In this document: positions 44,603 to 53,280 of the stretch, one piece after another | How the letters are laid out: every line of letters begins with the position of its first letter | How positions within the stretch are numbered: the stretch's first letter is position 1 | DNA from: JAWKXU01 sp964468045 | GTDB taxonomy: Bacteria; Pseudomonadota; Alphaproteobacteria; Sphingomonadales; Sphingomonadaceae | DNA length: 64,000 nt | Assembly (NCBI GenBank): GCA_964468045.1 | Contig: CAYXTO010000012.1 | Location: forward strand, 1 to 64,000 | Direction: 5' to 3' | The notes under the pieces: model-generated | The model's input: only the letters and a program-made list of their open reading frames with translations | What the model was told of the DNA's origin: nothing | The model's database searches: none | Program-made: the position numbers and the translations under genes

Positions 44603-45199
44603 ATGACCGAAGCCGTTCCGGCCTGGCTCGCCCAAGCCCTGCCCCATGCGCGCCCCGCCCATGCCGCCTTGACCGCGGCGAAGCTGGGCAGCGAGGGCTT
44701 GATCGGCAAATCCGGCTTTCGCCTGACCAGCGTCGCCTTCGATCATGGGGAAGAACTCGATCCGTGCTTTACCGCCGACGAGGAAGATGCGGTTGCGCCG
44801 CCGCTGGAATGGACCACGCCTCCGCAAGGCGCGCTGGAGCTGGTGCTGGTGGTGGAGGATCCGGACGCGCCGGGCGGAAAACCGGCTTGCCACTGGCTGG
44901 TCTGGGGGCTTGCCGCGCAACTGGGCAAGCTGATGGAAGGCGAGACGCCGCCACGGGTCGGCAAGAATTCAAAGCGCAACAGCGAGTGGTTGCCGCCCGA
45001 GCCGCCGCATGAAGATGAGCCGCATGATTATGTGTTCCAGCTCTTCGCGCTGGATCTGCCCTTGACCTTGATGCCGGGCGCGACCCGCGAAGAACTGGTC
45101 AAGGCCATGGAAGGGCATGTGGTGGGCATCGCGATCCTCGCGGGCACCTATGCGCGCGCCGAGGATGACGAGGATTGGGACGACGAGGATGGCGATTGA
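44603..45199 (+). CDS. YbhB/YbcL family (PEBP, Raf-kinase-inhibitor-like) protein
   Basis: A 198-residue phosphatidylethanolamine-binding-protein homologue. The ligand-pocket blocks are PLEWTTPPQGALELVLVVEDPDAPGG (its VEDPDAPGG core is diagnostic) and CHWLVWGL, with PHEDEPHDYVFQLFAL near the C-terminus. The tail is very acidic (EDDEDWDDEDGD). There is no signal peptide. The physiological role in bacteria is unclear. It is convergent with the cupin gene by a 11-bp gap. Confidence 0.92.
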   Translation: MTEAVPAWLAQALPHARPAHAALTAAKLGSEGLIGKSGFRLTSVAFDHGEELDPCFTADEEDAVAPPLEWTTPPQGALELVLVVEDPDAPGGKPACHWLVWGLAAQLGKLMEGETPPRVGKNSKRNSEWLPPEPPHEDEPHDYVFQLFALDLPLTLMPGATREELVKAMEGHVVGIAILAGTYARAEDDEDWDDEDGD

Positions 45200-45210
45200 G
45201 CCATTGCGGC

Positions 45211-45657
45211 TCAGCGCCGGGGAGTCCACCCCGGCGGAGCAAGGGTGAAGCCGGCGAAATCGAAGCCGGGCGCGACCACGCAGGATACCAGCACGAAACC
45301 TGACCGGCCGCCGGGTTCGGGGTCCGCGGCTTGCCAGTGGGCGGCGGAGACCACGTGCTGGATGGCATGACCGGAAAGCAGGTCGGGGCCGAGGATAACA
45401 CTGTCGATCGGACCGCTTTCCTGGGGGGCGGTGGACAGCCTCAGGCAGTCCCCGGCATGCCACAGCCAGATCTCCGCGGCATCCACCCGGTGCCAGTGGG
45501 ATCTCTGGGACGCTTCGAGCAGGAAAAGAATCGCGGTGGCGGCCGCGCGTTCGCCATTGGTCGTCGGCGCGCGCCATGTCTCGCGGAACCAGCCACCTTC
45601 CGGATGCGGCTTGAGCGCGAGTCGTTCGATCAGCTGCTTTGCGGTGAGGCCTTCCAT
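45211..45657 (-). CDS. DUF985 cupin protein
   Basis: A 148-residue cupin of the DUF985 (Cupin_5) family. LKPHPEGGWFRETWR near the start, SQRSHWHRVDAAEIWLWHAGD in the core, and PGFDFAGFTLAPPGW at the C-terminus are all present. The histidines of HWHR and the following glutamate form a likely metal site. Family members include enzymes acting on sugar or sulfoxide substrates, but none can be assigned here. The start at 45657 was chosen over 45696 to give the conserved EGLTAKQLIERL N-terminus. Confidence 0.85.
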   Translation of the reverse strand: MEGLTAKQLIERLALKPHPEGGWFRETWRAPTTNGERAAATAILFLLEASQRSHWHRVDAAEIWLWHAGDCLRLSTAPQESGPIDSVILGPDLLSGHAIQHVVSAAHWQAADPEPGGRSGFVLVSCVVAPGFDFAGFTLAPPGWTPRR

Positions 45658-45732
45658 CCGCGAAGTTTGCCCGGCATGATGCCGGCTGGCCAGCACTTTA
45701 GGGCCAGGACCTGCTATCCGGGGGCAAAATCG

Positions 45733-46989
45733 ATGCGGGCGTTGTTATTTGCCGTGGCGCTGTTCCTGCTGGGCATAACTCCGGCTGCGGCGCAAACGCC
45801 CGAGCAGCTTGCCAGGGCCGCGCTCGAAGCCGCGCCGGTATGGGATGGCCACAACGATGTGCCGATCCAGTTGCGGGGCCGGTATCGCAACATGATCGGG
45901 GGCTTCGATTTCGAGGATACGACAGACACGGGCAAGGATGCTCCCGCTGGCCGGGTGATGCATACCGATCTCAAGCGCCTGCGCGAGGGCCATGTCGGCA
46001 TGCAATTCTGGTCGGTTTTCGTATCGACCGAGCTGAAGGGAGCGGATGCGGTTCAGGCGGTGATCGAGCAGATCGATGTCACCCGGCGCCTGCTGGCGCG
46101 TTATCCCCGGGAGATGCAGTTCGCGCGCAATTCCACGGAGGTCGAGCAGGCCGTCAAAAAGGGGCGCATCGCCTCGCTGCTGGGCATGGAAGGCGGCCAT
46201 TCGATCGGCTCCAGCCTTGCCGTGCTGCGCCAGATGCATGCGCTGGGCGTCCGCTACATGACGCTGACCCATTCGAGCAACACGCCATGGGCCGACAGCG
46301 CCACGGACAAGCCCGAACATGACGGGCTGACCGATTTCGGCCGGGACGTGGTGCGCGAGATGAACCGCATCGGGATGCTGGTCGATCTCAGCCATGTCAG
46401 CGAGGCAACGATGCTCGATGCGCTGGAAGTCGCGCGTGCGCCCGTAATCTTCAGCCATTCGGGGGCACGGGCGGTGAACGGCCATGCCCGCAATGTGCCG
46501 GACAGCGTCCTGCGGAAGCTGAAGGATAATGGCGGGATCGTGATGGCAGTCGCCTTGCCGAGCTATGTGAGCGAAGCGGCGCGGAACTGGCTCGCCGATC
46601 GCGAGGCGGAAAGGAAGCGGCTGGAATCGCTGTGGCTGGGTCAGCCTCTCGAGGTCGAGACCCGCCTTGCCCAATGGGTCGTAACTCATCCCGAGCCCAA
46701 GGCAACGATTGCGCAGTTGGCCGATCATTTTGATCATATCCGCCAGGTGGCCGGGATCGACCATATCGGGGTGGGCGGCGATTATGACGGCATGGCGACC
46801 GGCCCGGAAGGGATGGAGGATGTCAGCGGATATCCGGCGCTGTTTGCGGAACTGGCGCGGCGCGGCTATACGAAGCCGGAGCTTGAAAGGATCGCGAGCC
46901 GCAACATGATGCGGGTGCTGAAGGCAGCGGAAGCCTATGCCGCCGCCCATGCGGGCGAGCCGCCGATAGAAACTCCGGTGCCGGAGTGA
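45733..46989 (+). CDS. Secreted membrane dipeptidase (peptidase M19)
   Basis: A 418-residue metallo-dipeptidase of the renal dipeptidase family with a signal peptide of about 20 residues (FLLGITPAAA). The zinc ligands start with H40 and D42 in WDGHND. The bridging glutamate is E153 in LLGMEGGHSIG, and the later histidines lie in DLSHVSE and IFSHSGAR. It would cleave dipeptides, including D-amino-acid-containing ones, in the periplasm. A preceding frame to 45331 lies across the cupin gene and is not used. Confidence 0.93.
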   Translation: MRALLFAVALFLLGITPAAAQTPEQLARAALEAAPVWDGHNDVPIQLRGRYRNMIGGFDFEDTTDTGKDAPAGRVMHTDLKRLREGHVGMQFWSVFVSTELKGADAVQAVIEQIDVTRRLLARYPREMQFARNSTEVEQAVKKGRIASLLGMEGGHSIGSSLAVLRQMHALGVRYMTLTHSSNTPWADSATDKPEHDGLTDFGRDVVREMNRIGMLVDLSHVSEATMLDALEVARAPVIFSHSGARAVNGHARNVPDSVLRKLKDNGGIVMAVALPSYVSEAARNWLADREAERKRLESLWLGQPLEVETRLAQWVVTHPEPKATIAQLADHFDHIRQVAGIDHIGVGGDYDGMATGPEGMEDVSGYPALFAELARRGYTKPELERIASRNMMRVLKAAEAYAAAHAGEPPIETPVPE

Positions 46990-46999
46990 TCTGGCCGGT

Positions 47000-47425
47000 T
47001 TACAGGCTCGCCAGGGTGGCCGGATCGCGCTGCCCGTCATAAAAGCTGTCCAGGGCTTCGGCGAAGCAGGGCTGGTCCGGCCCCACCGCTTCGAACAATG
47101 TCATCGAGCTGCGAAACTTCATCGCATCGATGGCGCCGAAAATGGCGGTAGCGGATTTCCGGTCACTCCAGTCCAGCACCGCCTGCGTCGATTGGAGCAG
47201 GCGAGGTCCCAGTATCCCGTGCTCCAGATAGCGCCGAGCCTCCAGGGTGCCGGAGATTGCGTAGAGGTAAGCCATGGGACTGTGCCCGAGGCCGCTGATC
47301 TGCGGAAAGACGAACCACATCCAATGGGTCTGCTTCTTGCCCGCGCGAAGCTCCGAAAGAGCGCAGGCATAGGTTCCGTCACGATCCTGCGCGGCGACGA
47401 ACCGTTCGAGCCCGGGCGGTTCCAT
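47000..47425 (-). CDS. DUF1810 family protein
   Basis: A 141-residue calpastatin-like DUF1810 protein. ERFVAAQD starts the domain, and KKQTHWMWFVFPQISGLG, with SPMAYLYAIS and LLQSTQAVLDW, is the core pattern. The fold is helical and the function is unknown. It is found widely in proteobacteria. The gene is convergent with the dipeptidase gene. Confidence 0.87.
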   Translation of the reverse strand: MEPPGLERFVAAQDRDGTYACALSELRAGKKQTHWMWFVFPQISGLGHSPMAYLYAISGTLEARRYLEHGILGPRLLQSTQAVLDWSDRKSATAIFGAIDAMKFRSSMTLFEAVGPDQPCFAEALDSFYDGQRDPATLASL

Positions 47426-47506
47426 GGATCAGTTCTTGCGCTCCGGCAGCTTCTCGCGCGGCGGAAGGTGCAGGCACGGCTAGCCGCCGGCATGCACCCA
47501 TCCGGA

Positions 47507-47659
47507 TCAGAAGCTGAGAGCGCCGGTTATCCAGATGATGGATAGCAACGCGATTGCGAGAAAGGTGCTGATGATCAGCACCCAGCGGACGATATGAGGG
47601 GTCGAGCCGCCCCGGGCTTCGTCCGTTTCTACGTGAATTTCCCCGCCCCGGTTTTCCAT
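47507..47659 (-). CDS. Small single-helix membrane protein
   Basis: A 50-residue protein with a polar acidic N-terminus (ENRGGEIHVETDEARGG) and one C-terminal membrane helix (VLIISTFLAIALLSIIWITG). Very similar short proteins occur in many sphingomonads. The start at 47659 is preceded by GAGGATCAATC. The function is unknown. Confidence 0.6.
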   Translation of the reverse strand: MENRGGEIHVETDEARGGSTPHIVRWVLIISTFLAIALLSIIWITGALSF

Positions 47660-47748
47660 GATTGATCCTCCATAGTTCCCATCGGTCACTTGGACCCTGA
47701 GGAAACTACGTTCGACCGGAGCGAATGTTCCTGTTGTGGTTGGTGCGA

Positions 47749-48588
47749 TCAGTCTCGCAGAAGGTCGTTGATGCCGGTTTTGGCCCTGGTCTGGGCATCG
47801 ACGGTCTTGACGATGACGGCGCAGTAAAGCGAGGGGCCGGGCGTGCCATCAGGCAAGGGTTTGCCCGGAAGGGAACCGGGCACGACCACCGCGTAGGGCG
47901 GAACCTTGCCGATGTGGATCTGGCCTGTGGCGCGATCGACGATCTTGGTGGAAGCGCCGATGAATACGCCCATCGAAAGCACCGCGCCTTCGCCGACCAC
48001 CACCCCTTCCGCCACTTCCGAACGGGCGCCGATGAATGCCCCGTCTTCGATGATCACGGGGCCTGCCTGCAGTGGCTCCAGCACGCCGCCGATGCCCGCG
48101 CCCCCGGAAATATGCACATTCTTGCCGATCTGCGCGCAGCTTCCGACCGTGGCCCAGGTATCGACCATCGCGCCATCGCCGACATAGGCGCCGATGTTGA
48201 CGAAGCTGGGCATCAGCACCACGCCCTTGCCGATATAGCTGCCGCGGCGGGCCGCGGCGCCGGGAACAACGCGAAAGCCGGCTTCGCGGAAGCGTGCCTC
48301 GTCCCAGCCTGCGAATTTGGAGGGAACCTTGTCGAAGGCCGGGGCGCCGGCGGCGCCGTTGGGCACGGGAACGTTGTCATTGAGGCGGAAGGACAGCAGC
48401 ACCGCCTTCTTGAGCCACTGATTGACCTTCCATCCGCCATGGCCATCCGGCTCCGCCACGCGGGCCGCGCCGCTTTCGAGCAGGGCGAGGGCCGCTTCCA
48501 CCTTTTCGCGCACGTCCTGGCTGGCGGGGGTCACTGCGTCGCGGGCTTCCCAGGCGGCTTCGATGGCGCTTTCGAGTTCGGCGGACAT
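47749..48588 (-). CDS. dapD: 2,3,4,5-tetrahydropyridine-2,6-dicarboxylate N-succinyltransferase
   Basis: A 279-residue left-handed beta-helix enzyme in the lysine/diaminopimelate pathway. It transfers succinyl from succinyl-CoA to tetrahydrodipicolinate. Hexapeptide repeats are clear (VLMPSFVNIGAYVGDGAMVDTWATVG; its VGDGAMVDTWATVGSCAQIG core is diagnostic), followed by PVIIEDGAFIGARSEVAEGV. The ATG at 48588 was chosen over an upstream start at 48621 because the product then begins with MSAELESAIE. The gene stands alone. Confidence 0.96.
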   Translation of the reverse strand: MSAELESAIEAAWEARDAVTPASQDVREKVEAALALLESGAARVAEPDGHGGWKVNQWLKKAVLLSFRLNDNVPVPNGAAGAPAFDKVPSKFAGWDEARFREAGFRVVPGAAARRGSYIGKGVVLMPSFVNIGAYVGDGAMVDTWATVGSCAQIGKNVHISGGAGIGGVLEPLQAGPVIIEDGAFIGARSEVAEGVVVGEGAVLSMGVFIGASTKIVDRATGQIHIGKVPPYAVVVPGSLPGKPLPDGTPGPSLYCAVIVKTVDAQTRAKTGINDLLRD

Positions 48589-48737
48589 GGTAAGGCAACT
48601 CCCTGCAGGATGGTATGGCAATGGGCCGTGCGCCTAATCGCTTGTGGCGGGGGGGGCAAGTGTCCGTGTCGGTCCGGGCTTGCAGCGAAGGGGCTCGGGA
48701 GTAAGAAGTTCAAAACCGATCGGAAGTGGAGAGCGGC

Positions 48738-49541
48738 ATGGATCTGGAAGGACTTTTCGGGCTGAGCGGACGAATCGCGCTGGTCACGGGAGGATCGAGG
48801 GGCATCGGCCGGATGGTGGTGGAAGGCTTGCTCGCCGCCGGATGCTCCCGGGTCTATATCTGCGCGCGCAAGCAGGAGCAGCTGGATGCCGCCGCGGCGG
48901 AACTGGGCGAGCGGGTGGTGCCTCTGGTGGCCGATATTGGCAAGATCGAGGGTATCGATGCGCTGGCCGCCGAGCTCTGGCGCCGGGAAGAGCGGCTCGA
49001 CATCCTGGTGAACAATGCCGGGGCCGCCTGGGGCGCTCCGTTCGACGCCTTTCCGGAAGCTGGGTGGGACAAGGTGGTCACCCTGAACATGAAGGCGCCG
49101 TTCTTCCTCACCCAGAAGCTGCACGGTCTGCTGCGGAATGCGGCGGATTCCGCCAGGCCGGCCAAGGTCATCAATATCGCATCGATTGACGGATTGCGGG
49201 TCAATCCCTGGGAAACATACTCCTACCAGGCCTCCAAGGCCGGTCTTATCCACCTGACCCGGCGCATGGCCGCGCGCCTGATCGCGGATAACATCGTCGT
49301 CAGCGGAATTGCCCCGGGTGCCTTCCCTAGCGAGATGAACCGCGCCGCGCGGGATGCGCCGGAGGTGGCCGCGCAGGCGATCCCGGCGAGGCGCACCGGC
49401 ACCGCGGAGGATATGGCGGCCGGGGCGGTCTATCTCGCGAGCCGGGCAGGGGATTATGTGGTGGGTACGACGCTGGTGATCGACGGCGGCATGGTGGATG
49501 CGCAGGCATCGGCCAGCTTCGGGAATGCGGGCGGCGCCTGA
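48738..49541 (+). CDS. Short-chain dehydrogenase/reductase
   Basis: A 267-residue classical SDR. The cofactor motif TGGSRGIG (17-24) favours NADP(H), NNAG supports the nucleotide, and the catalytic pair is Y163/K167 in SYQASKAG, with INIASIDG holding the serine position. An unusual GIAPGAFPSEMNR loop and a C-terminal VGTTLVIDGGM complete the fold. The ATG at 48738 has GGAGAG six bases upstream. The substrate is unknown, and it is not near the carotenoid or P450 clusters. Confidence 0.92.
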   Translation: MDLEGLFGLSGRIALVTGGSRGIGRMVVEGLLAAGCSRVYICARKQEQLDAAAAELGERVVPLVADIGKIEGIDALAAELWRREERLDILVNNAGAAWGAPFDAFPEAGWDKVVTLNMKAPFFLTQKLHGLLRNAADSARPAKVINIASIDGLRVNPWETYSYQASKAGLIHLTRRMAARLIADNIVVSGIAPGAFPSEMNRAARDAPEVAAQAIPARRTGTAEDMAAGAVYLASRAGDYVVGTTLVIDGGMVDAQASASFGNAGGA

Positions 49542-49567
49542 ACCGCGCCCTCGGCCGGCAGGGCAGG

Positions 49568-50209
49568 CTATCCGCCCGTCATCAATTCCCGGACGAAATC
49601 GACCAGGCCCGTCTGCCGCGCGCGGCGCATTCGTTCCGCGTGCAATATGGTGCGCACCTTCGCGAAGCAGGCATCGATATCGTCGTTCACCACGACATAG
49701 TCGTAGCCGTCCCAATGGCTGATCTCGGAGCGCGCGCGCGACATGCGGCCCGCAATCACTTCCGCGCTGTCCGTCCCCCGCGCCGAGAGACGCCGTTCCA
49801 GTTCGCCGATCCCGGGCGGCAGCAGGAAAACCCTGACGACATCCGCTTCCGCCCGCTGGTAAAGCTGCTGGGTGCCCTGCCAGTCGATGTCGAACAGGAA
49901 ATCCTGTCCTTCCTTCAGGCCGGCCTTGATCTGGGCCTTGGGCGTTCCGTAGAAATTGCCGAACACTTCCGCCCATTCCAGGAAGGCTTCTTCCGCCACC
50001 ATGCTTTCAAAGGTAGGCCGGTCGACGAAGATATAGTCCTTCCCTTCGACCTCGCCCGGCCGCATCGGCCGGGTGGTGACGGAAACCGACATGCGCAAAT
50101 CGCCGTCATCGGCCAGCAACTGGCGGGCAATGGTCGTCTTTCCCGCGCCGGAGGGCGAGGAGAGGATGAACATGAGCCCGCGGCGCTTGAGATTGTCGAT
50201 GGTGGCCAT
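49568..50209 (-). CDS. gmk: Guanylate kinase
   Basis: A 213-residue GMP kinase. The P-loop SSPSGAGKTT lies at about 18-26, and SVSVTTRPMRPGEVEGKDY is the GMP-binding region. The C-terminal lid and helix end at VRELMTGG. The start ATG at 50209 is chosen by the conserved N-terminus MATIDNLKRRGLMFILSSP; the longer frame upstream overlaps the next gene's coding region. Confidence 0.96.
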   Translation of the reverse strand: MATIDNLKRRGLMFILSSPSGAGKTTIARQLLADDGDLRMSVSVTTRPMRPGEVEGKDYIFVDRPTFESMVAEEAFLEWAEVFGNFYGTPKAQIKAGLKEGQDFLFDIDWQGTQQLYQRAEADVVRVFLLPPGIGELERRLSARGTDSAEVIAGRMSRARSEISHWDGYDYVVVNDDIDACFAKVRTILHAERMRRARQTGLVDFVRELMTGG

Positions 50210-50291
50210 GCTGCGCTGTGGCGCAAGCCCATGCCGGAAATCAAGCTTTTCGGAACGGATGGTTGCCGACAGGTAATGCGAGCGGCGGAAG

Positions 50292-50687
50292 TCAGGCGTT
50301 ATCGGCCATATCGTCCAGTGCCTTTTCGCCTTCCACCTTTGCCCGGGTCCTGCTTTTGCTGCGGTCGAGCAAGGTCTTGCCGAGCATTCCGGTTCCCACC
50401 AGCAGCGCGCCGGGGACGGAGCGCATGGCAAGCTTCACGACGATGGTGTTGAATACCGTTTCCCCGAAAGTACGACCTTGCACGATTTCCCTTGCCTTCT
50501 TCCGCCCGTATCCCCGCAGCATCCGCCGTTCGATGCCGCGGCGAACGACAGCGGAAGCGCCGCGCAGCAGAATATCGGCGAGGATGAAATTCGTGCGGGG
50601 GTCGGGACTTGGGCCGGGAATGTTGGCTTCGTTCTTAGACAGCTTCTTGTAGCTCGGAGTTCGCTTCGATCCGCTCTTTCGTGCCAT
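50292..50687 (-). CDS. Conserved hypothetical protein with possible membrane segment
   Basis: A 131-residue basic protein (MARKSGSKRTPSYKKLSKNE, then RTNFILADILLRGASAVVRRGIERRML). A moderately hydrophobic helix (RSVPGALLVGTGMLGKTLL) sits near the C-terminus. I recognise no characterised family. It lies between gmk and sspB on the same strand in a spacing that would allow cotranscription. Confidence 0.7.
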   Translation of the reverse strand: MARKSGSKRTPSYKKLSKNEANIPGPSPDPRTNFILADILLRGASAVVRRGIERRMLRGYGRKKAREIVQGRTFGETVFNTIVVKLAMRSVPGALLVGTGMLGKTLLDRSKSRTRAKVEGEKALDDMADNA

Positions 50688-50727
50688 TCCGCCCTCGCGT
50701 CCGGCGGCCAGGCAAAAGCGCTGCCGC

Positions 50728-51231
50728 TTATTTCTTCCTGCCAAAATCAATGGTGACGACGTTCGAATCGCCATCGCTGCCATCAACGGGCGAATCCCCG
50801 TCCTGTTCCGTTGAATCATTTTCCGCATCGTCGTGCGGTTCGGGTTCCATGTCGTCCGTAGCCGCCTGGAACTGAAGGCCGAAATCCACGGCAGGATCCA
50901 CGAAAGCTGTGATCGCGGCGAAGGGGATGACCAGCTTTGCCGGGACCTGATTGAAGCTCAGCCCCACGGAAAACCCGTCATCGTCGACGGACAGATCCCA
51001 GAACTTGTTCTGGAGGACGATCGTCATCTCATCCGGGAAGCGCTGCCGCAAATGGCTGGGGATGGAGACCCCGGGCGCGCCGGTCTTGAACGTGATGTAG
51101 AAGTGATGGTTGCCCGGCAGTGTCCCTCCGGTGCCTTCTATCTCGCCCAGCACGCGGCCTACCACGGCGCGCAGTGCTTCCTGGACGATTTCATCGTAAG
51201 GGATCAGGCTATCGGGCGTTTCGTCGCTCAT
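50728..51231 (-). CDS. sspB: SspB-type ClpXP adaptor
   Basis: A 167-residue alphaproteobacterial SspB. The substrate-binding fold shows YITFKTGAPGVSIPSHLRQRFPDEM (key core GVSIPSHLR) and VQNKFWDLSVDDDGFSVGLSF-like segments. A long acidic linker (EPEPHDDAENDSTEQDGDSP) leads to the short ClpX-binding tail NVVTIDFGRKK. It delivers ssrA-tagged proteins to ClpXP. I chose the ATG at 51231 for the N-terminus MSDETPDSLIPYDE; longer readings exist to 51285. Confidence 0.9.
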   Translation of the reverse strand: MSDETPDSLIPYDEIVQEALRAVVGRVLGEIEGTGGTLPGNHHFYITFKTGAPGVSIPSHLRQRFPDEMTIVLQNKFWDLSVDDDGFSVGLSFNQVPAKLVIPFAAITAFVDPAVDFGLQFQAATDDMEPEPHDDAENDSTEQDGDSPVDGSDGDSNVVTIDFGRKK

Positions 51232-51339
51232 GCTGTCAGAAGTGCCGCTGCCCATTGAGCCGGTCAAGGATAAAGCGAGTGGCATGATGCTTTCGCGGCG
51301 CGTATTGCGCTTATTGGCCACAGTCTTATAGGCGCAAGC

Positions 51340-51933
51340 ATGCGTACAGCCCGGATCGCCCGCAAAACCAGCGAAACCGACATATTCGTCGAGGTGAATC
51401 TCGACGGCAGCGGTTCCTACGACATTTCCACCGGCATCGGCTTCCTCGATCACATGATCGAGCAATTCTCGCGCCATTCGCTGATCGACGTCACCCTGCG
51501 GGTCGCCGGGGATCTGCATGTGGACCAGCACCACACCACGGAAGACAGCGCGATCGCCCTGGGCCAGGCCATTTCCCAGGCGCTGGGCGACAAGGCCGGG
51601 ATCGGTCGCTACGGCAGCGTCTATTCGCCGATGGATGAAGCGCTGGCCCGCGTGGCGCTCGACATCTCCGGCCGCCCCTGGCTGGTCTGGAAGGCGAGCT
51701 TTACGCAGCCTCGGCTGGGCGAGATGGATACCGAACTGTTCGAGCACTGGTTCCAGTCGGTCGCGCAGGCGGTGGGCATCACCCTGCATATCGAGCTGCT
51801 TTACGGCCAGAACAATCACCACATCATCGAAGGCATCTTCAAGGGCTTTGCCCGGGCGATGCGTGCTGCTGTCGAGCTTGATCCGCGCAAGGGCGGGGCG
51901 GTGCCTTCCACAAAGGGGCAGCTCGGTGGCTGA
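51340..51933 (+). CDS. hisB: Imidazoleglycerol-phosphate dehydratase
   Basis: A 197-residue metal-dependent dehydratase of histidine synthesis. The histidine-rich metal motifs are DHMIEQFSRHSLID with DQHHTTEDSAIALG and the later ELLYGQNNHHIIEG. The length is that of the single-function form, without the phosphatase domain of enteric bacteria. Its end overlaps hisH by eight bases. Confidence 0.97.
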   Translation: MRTARIARKTSETDIFVEVNLDGSGSYDISTGIGFLDHMIEQFSRHSLIDVTLRVAGDLHVDQHHTTEDSAIALGQAISQALGDKAGIGRYGSVYSPMDEALARVALDISGRPWLVWKASFTQPRLGEMDTELFEHWFQSVAQAVGITLHIELLYGQNNHHIIEGIFKGFARAMRAAVELDPRKGGAVPSTKGQLGG

Positions 51934-52555
51934 AGTCGTCGCTCTCGTCGATTACGGCGCGGGCAATCTTCACTCGGTGCGCAATGCCCTGATCGCCGCC
52001 GGGGCGGAGACGGTGAATGTAACCGCCGATCCCGATGTGGTGCGTGCGGCGGACCGGATCATCCTGCCCGGAGTGGGGGCGTTCGGCGCTTGCGCGGCGG
52101 GTCTCGGCGCCATTGCCGGCCTGGTGGAGGCGATGAAGGAGCGGGTGCATATCGGCGGTGCGCCCTTCCTGGGCATCTGCGTGGGCATGCAATTGCTGGC
52201 CGATCGCGGGCTGGAACATGGGGTGACGCCCGGGCTCGGCTGGATCGCCGGCGAGGTCCGGGCGATCGAAGTGACCGATCCGGCGATCAAGGTCCCGCAT
52301 ATGGGCTGGAACGATGTCGTTCCCACCCCGCATGAGGATGGCGCCGAGCTGATCGAGCCGGGCGAGGCCTATTTCCTGCATTCCTATCATTTCCAGCCTG
52401 CCGATGGGCGGCACATCGCCGCGATGACCGACCATGGCGGCGGACTGGTGGCCGCAGTGGCCCGCGACAATATTCTCGGGGTGCAGTTCCACCCGGAAAA
52501 GAGCCAGTCCTACGGGCTGGAACTGCTCTCCCGCTTCCTGGAGTGGAAACCGTGA
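51926..52555 (+). CDS. hisH: Imidazole glycerol phosphate synthase, glutaminase subunit
   Basis: A 209-residue class-I glutamine amidotransferase that supplies ammonia to HisF. The nucleophile is C85 in FLGICVGMQL, and the His/Glu pair is in QFHPEKSQ near the C-terminus. The start is GTG at 51926, overlapping hisB, and the stop overlaps the GTG of hisA. Confidence 0.96.
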   Translation: MAEVVALVDYGAGNLHSVRNALIAAGAETVNVTADPDVVRAADRIILPGVGAFGACAAGLGAIAGLVEAMKERVHIGGAPFLGICVGMQLLADRGLEHGVTPGLGWIAGEVRAIEVTDPAIKVPHMGWNDVVPTPHEDGAELIEPGEAYFLHSYHFQPADGRHIAAMTDHGGGLVAAVARDNILGVQFHPEKSQSYGLELLSRFLEWKP

Positions 52556-53280
52556 TTGTATTTCCCGCCATCGATCTCAAGGGCGGCCAGGTCGTGCGGC
52601 TGGCCGAAGGCGATATGGCGCGCGCCACCGTCTATGGCGACGATCCCGCGGCGCAGGCCATGGCGTTTGCGGAAGCAGGCGCTGGTCATCTCCATGTGGT
52701 CGATCTCGACGGGGCATTTGCGGGCGAGGCGCGGAACCGCGAAGCGGTCGAAGCGATCCTCGAAGCCTTTCCCGGCCATGTCCAGCTGGGCGGCGGCATC
52801 CGCAACCGCGAGGCGGTGGCAGGCTGGTTCGATCTGGGCGTCAGCCGGATCGTGATCGGCTCGGCAGCCTTGAAGGACCCCCAGTTCGTCAAGGACATGG
52901 CGCGCGAATGGGAAAACGGCATCGTCGTGGCCGTGGACGCGCGCGATGGCATGGTCGCGACGGAAGGCTGGGCGGAAGTCTCGGATGTTCCGGTCCACGA
53001 GATGGCCCGTCGTTTCGAGGATGCCGGGGTGGCGAGCCTGTTGTTCACCGATATCGGGCGCGACGGGCTGCTCAAGGGCTGCAATATCGAGGCGACGGTC
53101 GATCTCGCGCGGCGCACCTCCCTTCCGGTCATCGCCAGCGGCGGGGTGAAGGGGCTGGACGATATCCGGCTGCTTTCGCTCCATGCGATGGACGGGATCG
53201 AAGGCGTGATTACCGGCCGCGCCCTGTATGACGGGCGGCTAGATCTGGCGGCGGCCCTGCAGATGGCGGCCAGGGCATGA
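52552..53280 (+). CDS. hisA: ProFAR isomerase
   Basis: A 242-residue TIM-barrel isomerase acting on ProFAR in the fourth histidine step. VFPAIDLKGGQVVRL starts the barrel, LGGGIRN and DARDGMVATEGW supply phosphate and catalytic residues, and the second phosphate motif is ASGGVKGLDDI. The start is the GTG overlapping hisH's stop; the stop overlaps hisF's ATG. Confidence 0.97.
   Translation: MIVFPAIDLKGGQVVRLAEGDMARATVYGDDPAAQAMAFAEAGAGHLHVVDLDGAFAGEARNREAVEAILEAFPGHVQLGGGIRNREAVAGWFDLGVSRIVIGSAALKDPQFVKDMAREWENGIVVAVDARDGMVATEGWAEVSDVPVHEMARRFEDAGVASLLFTDIGRDGLLKGCNIEATVDLARRTSLPVIASGGVKGLDDIRLLSLHAMDGIEGVITGRALYDGRLDLAAALQMAARA

Noticed and set aside
45216..45236. Hairpin GCCGGGG/CCCCGGC after the PEBP gene as a terminator
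   Set aside because: It lies within the coding 3' end of the convergent cupin gene and has no T-run, so I cannot separate it from coding constraint.
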